A model generated the notes under the pieces. The model did not search any database. It worked only from the letters and a program-made list of their open reading frames with translations, and was not told the DNA's origin. Source: GCA-003244245 sp050699715 (lineage in GTDB: Bacteria; Actinomycetota; Actinomycetes; Mycobacteriales; Pseudonocardiaceae). From it: 64,000 bases of DNA. This document shows positions 1 to 8,704 of the stretch, piece by piece (within the stretch, counting starts at the first letter, position 1; every line of letters starts with the position of its first letter). Location of the stretch: positions 1 to 64,000 of the forward strand of contig JBOHFR010000003.1 in the NCBI GenBank assembly GCA_050699715.1, written 5' to 3'. The translations under genes were made by a program, and so were the position numbers.

Positions 1-12
1 ATGGTACATTCT

Positions 13-73
13 CGACGGTCCGTTTCTTCGAATTGAGCGTGGAGACCCAATTCTTCCGAGAAACGGACCGTCG
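13..73. repeat. Long inverted repeat (hairpin)
   Basis: A perfect 15-bp inverted repeat (13-27 with 59-73, arm CGACGGTCCGTTTCT) encloses a second 6-bp pairing (GAATTG 30-35 with CAATTC 48-53). There is no U-tract, so it is not a classical terminator. It could be a small palindromic element or the edge of a mobile element that continues outside the window. Confidence 0.7.
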
Positions 74-580
74 TCCAAGTAGGCGCGCCGTGGACGACTC
101 ATTTATCGGGGTTCGTGAATAACCCTCACTGTACCAATTCCGCCACGCACGCCCCCGGCAACAGCTAACTGCCGGCCCCGATGAAGCGCGACGCTAGTCC
201 TTCGACCAGCACAAGGTCGGTGCTGGCGCGGACAGCCGCTTGGCGGCGTCCGGATGGCTACATGCTTCCCAGCAGATCCGCCGCACCGACTTGGGGATCT
301 TCTCGATGAACCACCACGGCTGGGGCATCGGCGGGTGCGAAGACCCCATCGGCAACCTCGACGACAGGCACACCCATGACCATGCGCCGCCGCAACCACA
401 GGTGCTCGATGAGGCCCAACCGCCAACCCTCAGGGAACTAGCACAACCCATAAAGTCGAGGGCGTGCTAGCACGACAGTCGCACACTGTGATTTTCGAGG
501 TGGTATCGCGCTGGTCGTGGCATGCTCGATTGCGCGTGTGGTGACATCGTCAGCGGGACCGCAGGCCGCACCTCAGACAC

Positions 581-647
581 CATGATCACTGTTTGGGTGC
601 GTTCAGCGACAATCTTTGTCGTCCCACGCACCCAAACAGTGATCATG
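581..647. repeat. 22-bp perfect inverted repeat with nested hairpin
   Basis: Positions 581-602 are the exact reverse complement of 626-647 (22 bp without mismatch). The 23-base loop itself folds (CGACAA 607-612 with TTGTCG 616-621). Folded, it would be one extended cruciform about 140 bases beyond the pheT stop. It could terminate the pheST operon or be a miniature palindromic element. Confidence 0.75.
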
Positions 648-788
648 CCCTGTCAGCCACTGATCAAGATCACATAGTGTGGTTGCCATACTAGTCACCG
701 CCACGTTCTGTCATCACTGCGATACGCTGGTTCGAGCAGAACCAACTCGATGTTCCCGGCGTGGCGCGCGGCATGTCAGAAGGCCATC

Positions 789-3272
789 TCATGAGCGCAG
801 GACGGCGCCGTGGGCCTCGACGGCGGCGGCGACCGCCGCATCGCGGGCGGCGCTGGCCTCGGCGACGGTGAGGGTGCGATCCGGAGCGCGGAAGCGCAGC
901 GCGAAGGCCAGCGACCGCTTGCCCGCCCCGATCTTCTCGCCGGTGTAGACGTCGAACAGGCGCACGTCCTCCAGCAGCTCCCCGGCGCCACGGCGCAACG
1001 TGGCGGTCAGCTCGGCGGCGGGCACGGCCGCGTCCACCACCAGCGCGACGTCCTGGCGCACCGGCGGGTAGGGCGAGACCACGGGTGCGGGCCGGCGGTC
1101 GGTCAGCGGCAGCGCGTCGAGATCCAGTTCCATCGCGCAGGTCCGCGGCGGTAGGCCCAGCGCTTCAACCACCGCAGGATGCAACTCGCCAGCATGCCCC
1201 ACCGGGCAGCCATCCACCCGTAGCTGCGCGCACCGGCCGGGATGCCACGGCGGGGTCTCCGCAGCGCACACCTCAAGCTCGACGCCAGCGGCGTGCCCGA
1301 CCACTCGTGCGGCCTGCACCGCATCGGCCCAGCTCACCGCCCGGCCGGGGCCCCACCAGCCGGGGCGTTCCCACTGCCCGGCGAGCACGGCACCGACGTG
1401 CAACGGCTGTGCGGGTAGCGCACCGACCAGCGCGGCGATCTCAGCGTCGCTGGGGCGACCGAGCACCCCCACCTCCGGCATCGCAGCGGCGCTTGCGGGC
1501 GGCTGCACGACCGAGGCCATCCCGTAGAGCGTCACGTCGCGCTGCCCGCGGGAGACGTTGCGGGCCAGGGCCTCGAGGAGGCCGGGCAGCAGCGTGGTGG
1601 CCAGCTGGTCGCGGTCGGACTCCAACGGGTTGAGCAGCGTGGTGGTGCGCCGCCGCGGGTCACCCTGGGGCAGGCCGAGGATGTCCCACGTGGTGGCCGA
1701 GACGAACGAGCTGGGCAGCACCTCCACATACCCGGCCCCGGCCAGCGCCCGAGAGATCGCTCGCCGACGGCGCTGCTGGGCGGTGAGCCCGTGGCCGGCC
1801 GGTGCCGGCGGCAGCTCAGCGGGGATGGTGTCGTAACCCTCCAGCCGCAGGACTTCCTCAACAAGGTCGGCGGGCTGCACCAGGTCGGGGCGCCAGGACG
1901 GCGGAGCGACGGTCACCATGGTGGTGCCGTGGGCACCGTCAACCTCCACCGCGCAGCCGATCTGGGTGAGCCGGCGGACCGTGGCGCCCCGCTCGTAGGC
2001 TCGCCCCGCCACCCGATCCGGCAGCTCGATCGGCATCACCACGGACACCGGCCCGGCAGGCGTGCCGACGTCGGTGCGGCCCGCCACGATCTCCCCACCG
2101 CCGTAGCGGGTCAGCAGCGTCGCGGCGAGCTCGGCGGCTACGGGTGGTAGGGCCGGGTCCACCCCGCGCTCGAAGCGCCGGGCCGCCTCGCTGGGCAGCC
2201 GGTGCCGGCGGGCCGCGCGAGCTACCGAGGCCGGGTCCCAGATCGCCGCTTCCAGCAGCAGATTGGTGGTCTGCGGACCGATCTCGGTGCTCTCCCCACC
2301 CATCACGGCCGCCAGCGACACCGGGCCGCTGCTGTCGCAGATCACCATGTCGTCGGGATCCAGCTTCCGGCAGATACTGTCGAGCGTGGTGAGCTTCTCG
2401 CCCTCGGCGGCCCGGCGGACGACGAGGGCGCCGTCCAGCTTCGTGGCGTCGAAGGCATGCATCGGCTGCCCGAGCTCGAGCATCACGTAGTTGGTGACGT
2501 CGACAGCCAGCGAGATCGGCCGCATCCCGGCCAGCTGCAACCTCCGGCACATCCACCAGGGAGATCCGGCGGTCGGGTCCACGCCCGACACCTGGCGGGC
2601 CACGAACCGGCGACAGCCCGGCCCGTCCTCGACGCGGACCGGCCAGCCGGCGCTGTCGATGTGCGGAACCTCACGCAGGCCGGGATCACCGTAGGGGACG
2701 TCGAAGGCGATGGCCAGTTCACGGGCCAGCCCCCGCACCGATAAGCAGTAGCCGCGATCAGGGGTGATCACCAGCTCGATCACCGCATCATCCAGGCCCA
2801 GCACCTCGGCAGCGCTGTCCCCAGGGACGGCGGCGTCGGCCGGCAACACGATGATCCCGGTGTGGTCATCGCCGAGTCCAAGCTCCGCGGCTGAGCAGAT
2901 CATGCCCTCGGAGCTGCGGCCGTAAGCGGTGCGCGCCGCGATCGCGACGTCGCCTGGTAGCACCGTGCCGGGCCGCGCCAGCACCACCAGATCGCCTGCG
3001 ACGAAGTTGGTGGCGCCGCAGACGACCCCACGCGGCGCTGGCTCGCCGTCCTCGAGGCGACAGTACCGGATGGGCTTGGCGAAGCCGGTCAGCTCCTCAA
3101 TCTCCAGTACCCGCGCTATCACGAGCGGCCCGCTGACCGGGCCGAGGTGGTGCGCTACCTCGACTTCCAGCCCGGCCCGCACGAAGGCGTCGGCGATCTG
3201 CGCCACGGTCGGGGTGTCACGACCCTCGGGGAGCGCGACGTGATCGCGCAGCCAGGACACGGGAACGCGCAC
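789..3272 (-). CDS. pheT: Phenylalanine--tRNA ligase beta subunit
   Basis: This is the beta subunit of the cytoplasmic alpha2beta2 phenylalanyl-tRNA synthetase, which charges tRNA-Phe at the cost of ATP. The 827-residue length is normal for actinobacteria. Visible in order are an N-terminal SWL segment, an EMAP-II-like tRNA-binding domain containing VVCGATNF, the B3/B4 editing region, B5, the synthetase-like core (LNPLESDRDQLATTLLPGLL) and a C-terminal ferredoxin-fold anticodon-binding domain (FDVYTGEKIGAGKRSLAFAL). I chose the GTG at 3272, 5 bases after the pheS stop, because homologues begin VRVPVSWL; the frame stays open further upstream, inside pheS. It is last in the infC-rpmI-rplT-tsnR-pheS-pheT series. 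Confidence 0.97.
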   Translation of the reverse strand: MRVPVSWLRDHVALPEGRDTPTVAQIADAFVRAGLEVEVAHHLGPVSGPLVIARVLEIEELTGFAKPIRYCRLEDGEPAPRGVVCGATNFVAGDLVVLARPGTVLPGDVAIAARTAYGRSSEGMICSAAELGLGDDHTGIIVLPADAAVPGDSAAEVLGLDDAVIELVITPDRGYCLSVRGLARELAIAFDVPYGDPGLREVPHIDSAGWPVRVEDGPGCRRFVARQVSGVDPTAGSPWWMCRRLQLAGMRPISLAVDVTNYVMLELGQPMHAFDATKLDGALVVRRAAEGEKLTTLDSICRKLDPDDMVICDSSGPVSLAAVMGGESTEIGPQTTNLLLEAAIWDPASVARAARRHRLPSEAARRFERGVDPALPPVAAELAATLLTRYGGGEIVAGRTDVGTPAGPVSVVMPIELPDRVAGRAYERGATVRRLTQIGCAVEVDGAHGTTMVTVAPPSWRPDLVQPADLVEEVLRLEGYDTIPAELPPAPAGHGLTAQQRRRRAISRALAGAGYVEVLPSSFVSATTWDILGLPQGDPRRRTTTLLNPLESDRDQLATTLLPGLLEALARNVSRGQRDVTLYGMASVVQPPASAAAMPEVGVLGRPSDAEIAALVGALPAQPLHVGAVLAGQWERPGWWGPGRAVSWADAVQAARVVGHAAGVELEVCAAETPPWHPGRCAQLRVDGCPVGHAGELHPAVVEALGLPPRTCAMELDLDALPLTDRRPAPVVSPYPPVRQDVALVVDAAVPAAELTATLRRGAGELLEDVRLFDVYTGEKIGAGKRSLAFALRFRAPDRTLTVAEASAARDAAVAAAVEAHGAVLRS

Positions 3273-3277
3273 GACGC

Positions 3278-4345
3278 TCAGGCCTCCATTCCGAAAGCGC
3301 GGGTGAACCGGACATCGCCCTCGACCATGTCGCGCATATCGGCGATGCCGTTGCGGAACATCAGGGTGCGCTCGATGCCCATCCCGAAGGCGAATCCCGA
3401 GTACACGTCCGGATCGATCCCGCAGGCACGCAGCACATTCGGATTGACCATGCCGCAGCCACCCCACTCGACCCAGCCCGGGCCGCCCTTCTTTTCCGGG
3501 AACCACACGTCGGGTTCGGCGGACGGCTCGGTGAAAGGGAAGAACGAGGGCCGCAACCGGATCCGCGAGGTGTCGCCGAACATTGCTCGCGCGAACGCGT
3601 CCAGGGTGCCCTTCAGATGTGCCATGGTGATGCCCTTGTCCACCGCGAGGCCCTCGACCTGGTGGAAGACGGGGGTGTGGGTGGCGTCCAGCGCGTCGCT
3701 ACGGAACGTGCGCCCCGGGCACACCACGTAGACCGGCAGCTCCCGCTCCAGCAGGGCCCGTATCTGCACCGGGGAGGTGTGCGTGCGCAAGACCAGGCCA
3801 GATCCCTCGGGTGCGGCGTAGAAGCTGTCCTGCATGGTGCGCGCCGGGTGGTCCTTGGGGAAGTTGAGCGCATCGAAGTTGAACCACTCGGCCTCGAGTT
3901 CCGGGCCCTCGGCGAGGTCGTAGCCCATGGCGAGGAACACGTCCGCGATGCGCTCGCAGAGCGTGGTGATCGGGTGCCGGGCGCCGACGGGAACGCGATC
4001 CCACGGCAGGGTGACGTCGAAGGCCTCCTCCCGCAGCGTCGTGGAATCCCGTTCGACCACCAGCGCGGCGCGGCGCTGGTCGAAGGCTGCCTGCACGGCC
4101 GTGCGGCTGGCGTTGAGCCGCTTGCCGGCCTCGGCGCGGGCCTGTGGTGGGAGTGCGCCGATCTCGCGTCGGGCGCTCAACAGCGGCGACCGCTCACCCA
4201 GGTGAGCGGGTTTGACCGCAGCCAATTCCTCGAGGTCAGCGGCCTGGGCGAAGGCATTCTCGGCGTCCTCGACAGCCTGCGCCAGCTTTTCCATCGCCAG
4301 CACGGCGACCTGCTTGGGGTCGTAGGGGTCGTTGGTTCCAGACAT
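3278..4345 (-). CDS. pheS: Phenylalanine--tRNA ligase alpha subunit
   Basis: This is the catalytic alpha subunit of phenylalanyl-tRNA synthetase, a class II synthetase. At 355 residues it is full length. An N-terminal coiled-coil tRNA-binding arm precedes the catalytic core. The core carries motif 2 (around RLRPSFFPFTEPSAE) and motif 3 (FGMGIERTLMFRNGI), and the family signature GGCGMVNPNVLRACGIDPD is present. The stop lies 5 bases before the pheT GTG, so the two subunits are surely cotranscribed. A gap of about 70 bases separates it from tsnR upstream. Confidence 0.97.
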   Translation of the reverse strand: MSGTNDPYDPKQVAVLAMEKLAQAVEDAENAFAQAADLEELAAVKPAHLGERSPLLSARREIGALPPQARAEAGKRLNASRTAVQAAFDQRRAALVVERDSTTLREEAFDVTLPWDRVPVGARHPITTLCERIADVFLAMGYDLAEGPELEAEWFNFDALNFPKDHPARTMQDSFYAAPEGSGLVLRTHTSPVQIRALLERELPVYVVCPGRTFRSDALDATHTPVFHQVEGLAVDKGITMAHLKGTLDAFARAMFGDTSRIRLRPSFFPFTEPSAEPDVWFPEKKGGPGWVEWGGCGMVNPNVLRACGIDPDVYSGFAFGMGIERTLMFRNGIADMRDMVEGDVRFTRAFGMEA

Positions 4346-4417
4346 AGGGTGCGAGCTCCTGGGCTTGGCGCAGCGCCGCGACGTCGGGGCGCCCGCCGGG
4401 TCAGTTCTGGCCAGATC

Positions 4418-5242
4418 TTAGGTGATCGGTCCGGGGCGGGGCGGCCGACGGTGCGCCCGCGCGCTGGCGTACAGGCAGATCGCCGCCGCGGCGGCCAGGT
4501 TGAGGCTCTCCGCGTGGCCGTGCAGCGGGACGGCGACGGCGTGGTCAGCGGCCGCGAGCAGCTCGCGGTCCAGCCCGTGCGTCTCATTGCCGAACAGCCA
4601 CGCGGTCGACGCCGCCAGGGTTCCGGCGTCGACCACGTCGTCGAGGTCCCGGCCGGTGCCGGCATCGGCCGCCAGAACCTGCAGCCCGGCCTGCCGGCAC
4701 GCCGCGATGGCCCGCTGCGGATCGGGCTCCACCCCCAGGGCGAGGTGGAACAGGCTGCCAGTGGAGGCGCGCACGCATTTGCCGTTGTGCGGGTCAACAG
4801 TGTCCCCGGCGAAGAGCACCGCGCCGGCCCCGGCCGCGTCGGCCACCCGGATGACCGTGCCGGCATTGCCCGGATCAGCGACGCCGGCCAGCACCGCAAC
4901 CAGCCGGGTGCCGCTCGTCACGTCCGCCGCCGGCCGCCCGAGTGCGGCGCAGACCGCCACGATGCCTTGCGGAGTAGCCGTCTCGGACAACCCAGCGGCG
5001 GCCCGCTCGGTGATCAGGGATACCCGAGCACCGGGCGCCTCGAGCAGCTCCGGATGCCGGCTAGCGGCACGCTCGGTGACGAACAGCTCGAGCACCGATC
5101 CGCAGCTGATGGCCTCGCGCACGGCTTGGGCGCCCTCGACGAGGAACCGCCCGGCGCGCTGGCGGTCCCGCCGCCGGAGCAGCCCACGCGCAGCTGCCAC
5201 CCGGGTGCTCCGTTCGGTGTACGGAGCGCCAGGCTGGACCAT
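4418..5242 (-). CDS. tsnR: TrmH/SpoU-family RNA 2'-O-methyltransferase
   Basis: This 274-residue protein is predicted to transfer a methyl group from SAM to a ribose 2'-OH of RNA, probably 23S rRNA. The three SPOUT motifs are visible: DPGNAGTVIRVADAAGAG (motif 1, catalytic Asn/Arg), LFGNETHGLDREL (motif 2) and VPLHGHAESLNLAAAAAICL (motif 3), which together form the trefoil-knot SAM site. The N-terminal part (FLVEGAQAVREAI) is the usual substrate-binding domain. Its place between rplT and pheS matches the gene called tsnR/spoU in mycobacteria; the exact nucleotide target cannot be read from the sequence. Confidence 0.9.
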   Translation of the reverse strand: MVQPGAPYTERSTRVAAARGLLRRRDRQRAGRFLVEGAQAVREAISCGSVLELFVTERAASRHPELLEAPGARVSLITERAAAGLSETATPQGIVAVCAALGRPAADVTSGTRLVAVLAGVADPGNAGTVIRVADAAGAGAVLFAGDTVDPHNGKCVRASTGSLFHLALGVEPDPQRAIAACRQAGLQVLAADAGTGRDLDDVVDAGTLAASTAWLFGNETHGLDRELLAAADHAVAVPLHGHAESLNLAAAAAICLYASARAHRRPPRPGPIT

Positions 5243-5271
5243 GGGGTTCGAGGCGCGGCCGGCCGCTGCGC

Positions 5272-5676
5272 TCAGGCGGCGTCACCGTCCTGGGACACCG
5301 GAGCGTCCGCCCCCCGGCTACTGGGCAGGCTGGCCTTGGCGATCTCGACCAGCGCGGTGAACGCGGTGGGGTCACAGACAGCAAGCTCAGCGAGGTTCTT
5401 GCGGTCCACCTCGATCTCGGCAAGGCGCAGCCCCTGAATGAGCCGGTTGTAGGTCATCCCGTTCTGCCGCGCAGCGGCGTTGATCCGAGTGATCCAAAGC
5501 TGCCGGAAGTCGCCCTTGCGCGCTCGCCGGTCGCGGTAGGCGTACTGCATCGAGTGGAGGAGCTGTTCCTTGGCCTTGCGGTAGAGCCGGGAGCGCTGGC
5601 CGCGGTAGCCGCTGGCGGCCTCCAGGGTCGTGCGGCGCTTCTTGTGGGCGTTAACCGCTCGCTTGACACGTGCCAC
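5272..5676 (-). CDS. rplT: 50S ribosomal protein L20
   Basis: This 134-residue protein binds 23S rRNA early in large-subunit assembly. The N-terminal signature (MARVKRAVNAHKKRRTTLE, then GYRGQRSRLYRKAKEQ) and the LWITRINAAARQNGMTYN segment are diagnostic. It carries an acidic C-terminal extension (about residues 118-134) common in actinobacteria. It lies 71 bases after rpmI and is followed closely by tsnR. Confidence 0.98.
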   Translation of the reverse strand: MARVKRAVNAHKKRRTTLEAASGYRGQRSRLYRKAKEQLLHSMQYAYRDRRARKGDFRQLWITRINAAARQNGMTYNRLIQGLRLAEIEVDRKNLAELAVCDPTAFTALVEIAKASLPSSRGADAPVSQDGDAA

Positions 5677-5747
5677 TGGTTCGTCCTGTCGGTCTCGGGG
5701 GCGGGTAGTCGCCCAGGGTCAGAAACAGGGTCGGGATACGCAGACGG

Positions 5748-5942
5748 TCAGCGACCGAGCAGCCGGCGGATCCGCTTTTTGTCCTGCGGAGCCACCTCGA
5801 CCACTCCATCCAGCCGGCGGGTGATCCTGGAAGATTTCTTCTCCAACAGGTGGCGCCGGCCGGCGCGCTGGCGCAGTAATGTGCCAGCAGCGGAAAGCTT
5901 CACGCGCTTCGCGATGCCCCGGTGGGTCTTGTTCTTCGGCAT
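5748..5942 (-). CDS. rpmI: 50S ribosomal protein L35
   Basis: This 64-residue basic protein of the large subunit begins MPKNKTHRGIAKRVKLS, the L35 signature. I set the start at the ATG at 5942; the longer open frame up to 6023 overlaps infC and matches nothing. It sits between infC and rplT in the universal infC-rpmI-rplT order. Confidence 0.97.
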   Translation of the reverse strand: MPKNKTHRGIAKRVKLSAAGTLLRQRAGRRHLLEKKSSRITRRLDGVVEVAPQDKKRIRRLLGR

Positions 5943-5988
5943 GTCCGTCCTCAGTCCTGCCACCCGGGTAGGGCGGCGGTGAATGCGG

Positions 5989-6561
5989 TTACTCCGCTGG
6001 TTGTTCCGCCGGCTCGGTCGCACTCTGATCGGCCTTGACCGCCCGTGGCTTGTTGCGGTGCGGAGCCAGCACCATCGTCATGTTCCGGCCGTCCTGCTTG
6101 GCGGAGGTCTCCACGAAGCCAAGCTCCGCGACGTCGTGGGACAGCCGCTGCAGCAACCGGTAACCCAACTCCGGCCGGGACTGCTCGCGGCCCCGGAACA
6201 TGATGGTGACCTTCACTTTGTGCCCCGCGTCGAGGAACCGCACAACATGCCGCTTCTTCGTCTCGTAGTCGTGGGAGTCAATCTTGGGGCGGAGTTTTTG
6301 CTCCTTGATAACCGTCATCTGCTGGTTACGGCGGGACTCACGGGCCTTCTGCGCGGTCTCATACTTGAACTTGCCGAAGTCCATGAGCTTGCAGACCGGT
6401 GGACGGGCCTGCGCCGCAACCTCGACCAGGTCAAGGTCGGCTTCCTGAGCTAGTCGCAGCGCGTCCTCGATGCGGACGATGCCGACCTGCTCACCATTCG
6501 GACCAACTAACCTGACCTCGGGAACGCGGATGCGTTCGTTAATGCGTGTCTCGACGGTGAT
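5989..6561 (-). CDS. infC: Translation initiation factor IF-3 (probable ATC start)
   Basis: IF-3 binds the 30S subunit, prevents premature 50S joining and checks the start codon and initiator tRNA. The 190-residue product has the N-domain (RINERIRVPEVRLVGPNGEQ), linker and C-domain (HDYETKKRHVVRFLDAGHKV, then FRGREQSRPELGYRLL). No ATG, GTG or TTG lies at the expected N-terminus. The codon there is ATC at 6559-6561, preceded by GGAGG four bases upstream, giving the N-terminus I/M-TVETRINER as in mycobacterial IF-3. Rare AUU/AUC starts in infC are an established self-regulatory device, because IF-3 itself rejects them. It is the first gene of the ribosomal/pheST series. Confidence 0.95.
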   Translation of the reverse strand: MTVETRINERIRVPEVRLVGPNGEQVGIVRIEDALRLAQEADLDLVEVAAQARPPVCKLMDFGKFKYETAQKARESRRNQQMTVIKEQKLRPKIDSHDYETKKRHVVRFLDAGHKVKVTIMFRGREQSRPELGYRLLQRLSHDVAELGFVETSAKQDGRNMTMVLAPHRNKPRAVKADQSATEPAEQPAE

Positions 6562-6727
6562 GTGGCCTCCTCGGTCGTCATACTCACGGCGCGACCGAGC
6601 ATGCGGGTGCCCTGCCCAGTAACACACCTCGGACACAACATGGCCCCGGACGCCTTCTGGCGTGCGGGGCCCGCAGATCCGACCGATCGACGCCGCGCCT
6701 GTGTCTCGTCAACACACGACATCAACG

Positions 6728-6751
6728 CCGGAATCCCCCGGGGGATTCCGG
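6728..6751. promoter_or_regulatory. 24-bp perfect palindrome upstream of infC
   Basis: CCGGAATCCCCC (6728-6739) is followed without spacer by its reverse complement (6740-6751). It lies about 170 bases upstream of the infC start. It could be a dyad operator or part of a folded infC leader; the sequence does not decide. Confidence 0.5.
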
Positions 6752-6864
6752 GACCGGACCCGGCCGCCTCACGGCGGTTCGGGTGGGAGCGGACTCCACT
6801 TGCCACCTCCACCGCAGCGGAGGCTGGTCGCATGGAGAGAGTAGCAGGTCCAGCATTGATAGCA

Positions 6865-6887
6865 CCCGCGACCAGTATCGACGCGGG
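6865..6887 (-). terminator. Possible terminator hairpin after the ALDH gene
   Basis: CCCGCG (6865-6870) pairs with CGCGGG (6882-6887) across an 11-base loop, beginning 26 bases beyond the ALDH stop. There is no U-tract, which is usual for actinobacterial hairpin terminators, so this is a weak call. Confidence 0.35.
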
Positions 6888-6913
6888 CTGGTACGTCGGC
6901 TCCGCTGGCGGCC

Positions 6914-8404
6914 TCAGCTGAGGTCGCAGATGACCGACTTGGTCTCGAGGTAGTTCTCCAGGACGGCGTGCCCCATCTCGCGGCCCCAGCCCGACTCCTT
7001 GTAGCCGCCGAAAGGCAGCGCGGCGTCGGTGACGTGCCAGGTGTTGACCCACACGGTACCGGCGCGCAGACGCTGCGCGGTGCGCAGCGCCTTGGCGATG
7101 TCGCGGCTGAACACCCCAGCCCCGAGGCCGTAGTTGCTCCGGTTCGCCACGGGGAGGATCTGCTCCTCGGAGTCGAACGGAGCGGCGGCCACGACCGGAC
7201 CGAAGATCTCTTCCTGGACCGCGCGCATGTCGTCGCGGGTGTCGGTGAGGATGGTCGGGCGCACGAAGTAGCCGAGGTCGCCGACCCGGCCGCCGCCGTG
7301 GATGGTGGCGCCGTCCGAGCGCCCCGAGTTGATGTAGCCGGTGACCCGGTCGAACTGCTCCTGGCTGACGAGCGGGCCCATGTCGGTGGCCGGGTCGAGC
7401 CCGTTGCCGATCCGGATGCTCTCGGCCTCGCGCTGCAACCCCTCGACGACCTCGTCGTACACCGAGCGCTCGACGTAGAGCCGTGAGCCCGCCGTGCAGC
7501 ACTCACCCTGGTTGAAGAAGATCGCATTCGCGGAGCCCTTGATCGCCTTGGCGATGTCCGCGTCGGCGTAGACGATGTTCGGACTCTTGCCGCCGAGCTC
7601 GAGGGTGACCTTCTTGAGGTTGCCCGCAGAGCCACGGACGATCTCGCGGCCGACCTCGGTCGAGCCGGTGAAGGCCACCTTGTCCACGTCCGGGTGCGCC
7701 ACGAGAGCGGCGCCCGCGTCGCCGAAGCCGGTGATTACCTGCAGCACTCCCGGCGGCAGACCCGCCTCAAGGGCCAGCTCGCCCAGGCGCAGCGCCGAGA
7801 GCGGCGTCTGCTCAGCCGGCTTCAGCACGCTCACACACCCGGCAGCCAGCGCCGGGCCGATCTTCCACGCCGCCATCAGCAGTGGGAAGTTCCACGGCAC
7901 GATCTGCGCCGCGACACCGACCGGCTCGCGCAGCGAGAACGACATGTACAACCCGGGCGAGGTCGCCGACATCGGGATTGTGTTGCCCTCAATCTTACTC
8001 GCCCAGCCGGACATGTAATGGAACAGGTCCGCGGCCAGCGGCACGTCGGCCGCCTTCGCGACCGCGAACGGCTTGCCGTTATCCAGCGACTCGAGCAGCG
8101 CGAGCTCCTCGAGGTTCTCGAGGAGCAGGTCACCAATCTTATAGATGATCTTGCCGCGCTGCCCTGGCGGCATGCGGCGCCACGGCGCGCCGTCGTCGAA
8201 CGCGGCACGGGCGGCCCGCACCGCTCGGTTCACGTCCTCCCGCTCGCCGTGGGCGACGTTCGCGATCACCTGCTCGGTAGCTGGGTTGAGAGTCTCGAAC
8301 GTCCGGCCCGACGCCGCGTCCACCCACTCCCCATTGATCAACAACTTTCGATGCAGCCCACCGACCACTTCCTGGATGCGCGATTCCTCCACAGCCAACG
8401 TCAT
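6914..8404 (-). CDS. NAD(P)-dependent aldehyde dehydrogenase
   Basis: This 496-residue enzyme should oxidise an aldehyde to the acid with NAD(P). The ALDH core is complete: cofactor loop FTGSTEVGREI, general-base Glu in VTLELGGKSPNIV, catalytic Cys in FFNQGECCTAG, and the C-terminal EIFGPVV and PFGGYKESGWGRE motifs. Motif content and length resemble betaine or aromatic aldehyde dehydrogenases, but the substrate cannot be assigned. It appears to be a single-gene unit. A 12-bp palindrome AACAGCGCTGTT lies 45 bases upstream of the start. Confidence 0.93.
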   Translation of the reverse strand: MTLAVEESRIQEVVGGLHRKLLINGEWVDAASGRTFETLNPATEQVIANVAHGEREDVNRAVRAARAAFDDGAPWRRMPPGQRGKIIYKIGDLLLENLEELALLESLDNGKPFAVAKAADVPLAADLFHYMSGWASKIEGNTIPMSATSPGLYMSFSLREPVGVAAQIVPWNFPLLMAAWKIGPALAAGCVSVLKPAEQTPLSALRLGELALEAGLPPGVLQVITGFGDAGAALVAHPDVDKVAFTGSTEVGREIVRGSAGNLKKVTLELGGKSPNIVYADADIAKAIKGSANAIFFNQGECCTAGSRLYVERSVYDEVVEGLQREAESIRIGNGLDPATDMGPLVSQEQFDRVTGYINSGRSDGATIHGGGRVGDLGYFVRPTILTDTRDDMRAVQEEIFGPVVAAAPFDSEEQILPVANRSNYGLGAGVFSRDIAKALRTAQRLRAGTVWVNTWHVTDAALPFGGYKESGWGREMGHAVLENYLETKSVICDLS

Positions 8405-8448
8405 AACGGCGGTTCCTTCCCCCGGCTGTACGATCTGATTGCATTGTC

Positions 8449-8460
8449 AACAGCGCTGTT
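8449..8460. promoter_or_regulatory. Small palindrome upstream of the ALDH gene
   Basis: AACAGCGCTGTT is a perfect 12-bp dyad about 45 bases upstream of the ALDH start and could be an operator. A dyad this short may occur by chance. Confidence 0.3.
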
Positions 8461-8472
8461 TGCGTCACGCGA

Positions 8473-8645
8473 AACGACGTGCAGGCACCTGCCTACCCGC
8501 GAGCGCTCGAGGAGCTGGTACCCGCCGCCTGCCACGTCACCCAGCCATACTCGAACAACCCGCTCAAAGCCAACCACAATCGGGTGAAGTCCCGGCTAGG
8601 CCGATGCACGGCCTGACACAGAGACCATCCCTGCGCTCTGACGCG
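8473..8645 (+). pseudogene. IS6-family transposase remnant (C-terminal part)
   Basis: From 8473 one frame reads NDVQAPAYPRALEELVPAAC, then HVTQPYSNNPLKANH and NRVKSRLGR. This is the C-terminal third of an IS6-type DDE transposase, including the terminal catalytic region (homologues read YANNPIEADHGRLKSRLRPMRGL). The frame ends at a TGA near 8621, and the continuation RPMHGLTQRPSL lies in another frame, so there is at least one frameshift. No N-terminal part or element ends are visible. It marks past insertion between the ALDH and asparagine synthase genes. Confidence 0.75.
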
Positions 8646-8704
8646 CGACACCACACTGGACACCCAACAACGCCAGCACGAGTCCTGAACAAGGGAGCAC
8701 AGTG

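Larger units (their letters stand above)
1..788. other. Stretch without a recognisable gene
   Basis: This stretch lies downstream of pheT. The open frames between about 100 and 470 overlap one another on both strands and resemble no family I know. The only clear structures are two long inverted repeats, listed separately. The DNA may be a decayed mobile element, but I cannot show that. Confidence 0.5.
6562..6913. other. infC leader / ALDH trailer region, no gene
   Basis: There is no convincing gene in these 350 bases between the ALDH stop and infC. They hold a 24-bp perfect palindrome and a smaller hairpin, both listed, and should contain the promoter of the infC series. Confidence 0.5.

Noticed and set aside
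240..470. 76-codon plus-strand frame in the first 500 bases
   Set aside because: No family resemblance, no ribosome site, and several competing frames; not supportable as a gene.
789..5400. Very long open frames opposite pheT, pheS and tsnR (for example 3617-5437, plus strand)
   Set aside because: They overlap well-identified genes on the other strand, have low-complexity compositions typical of high-GC antisense frames, and match no family.
8439..8700. A functional plus-strand gene upstream of asnB
   Set aside because: The only meaningful similarity is the IS6 transposase C-terminus, which is split across two frames.
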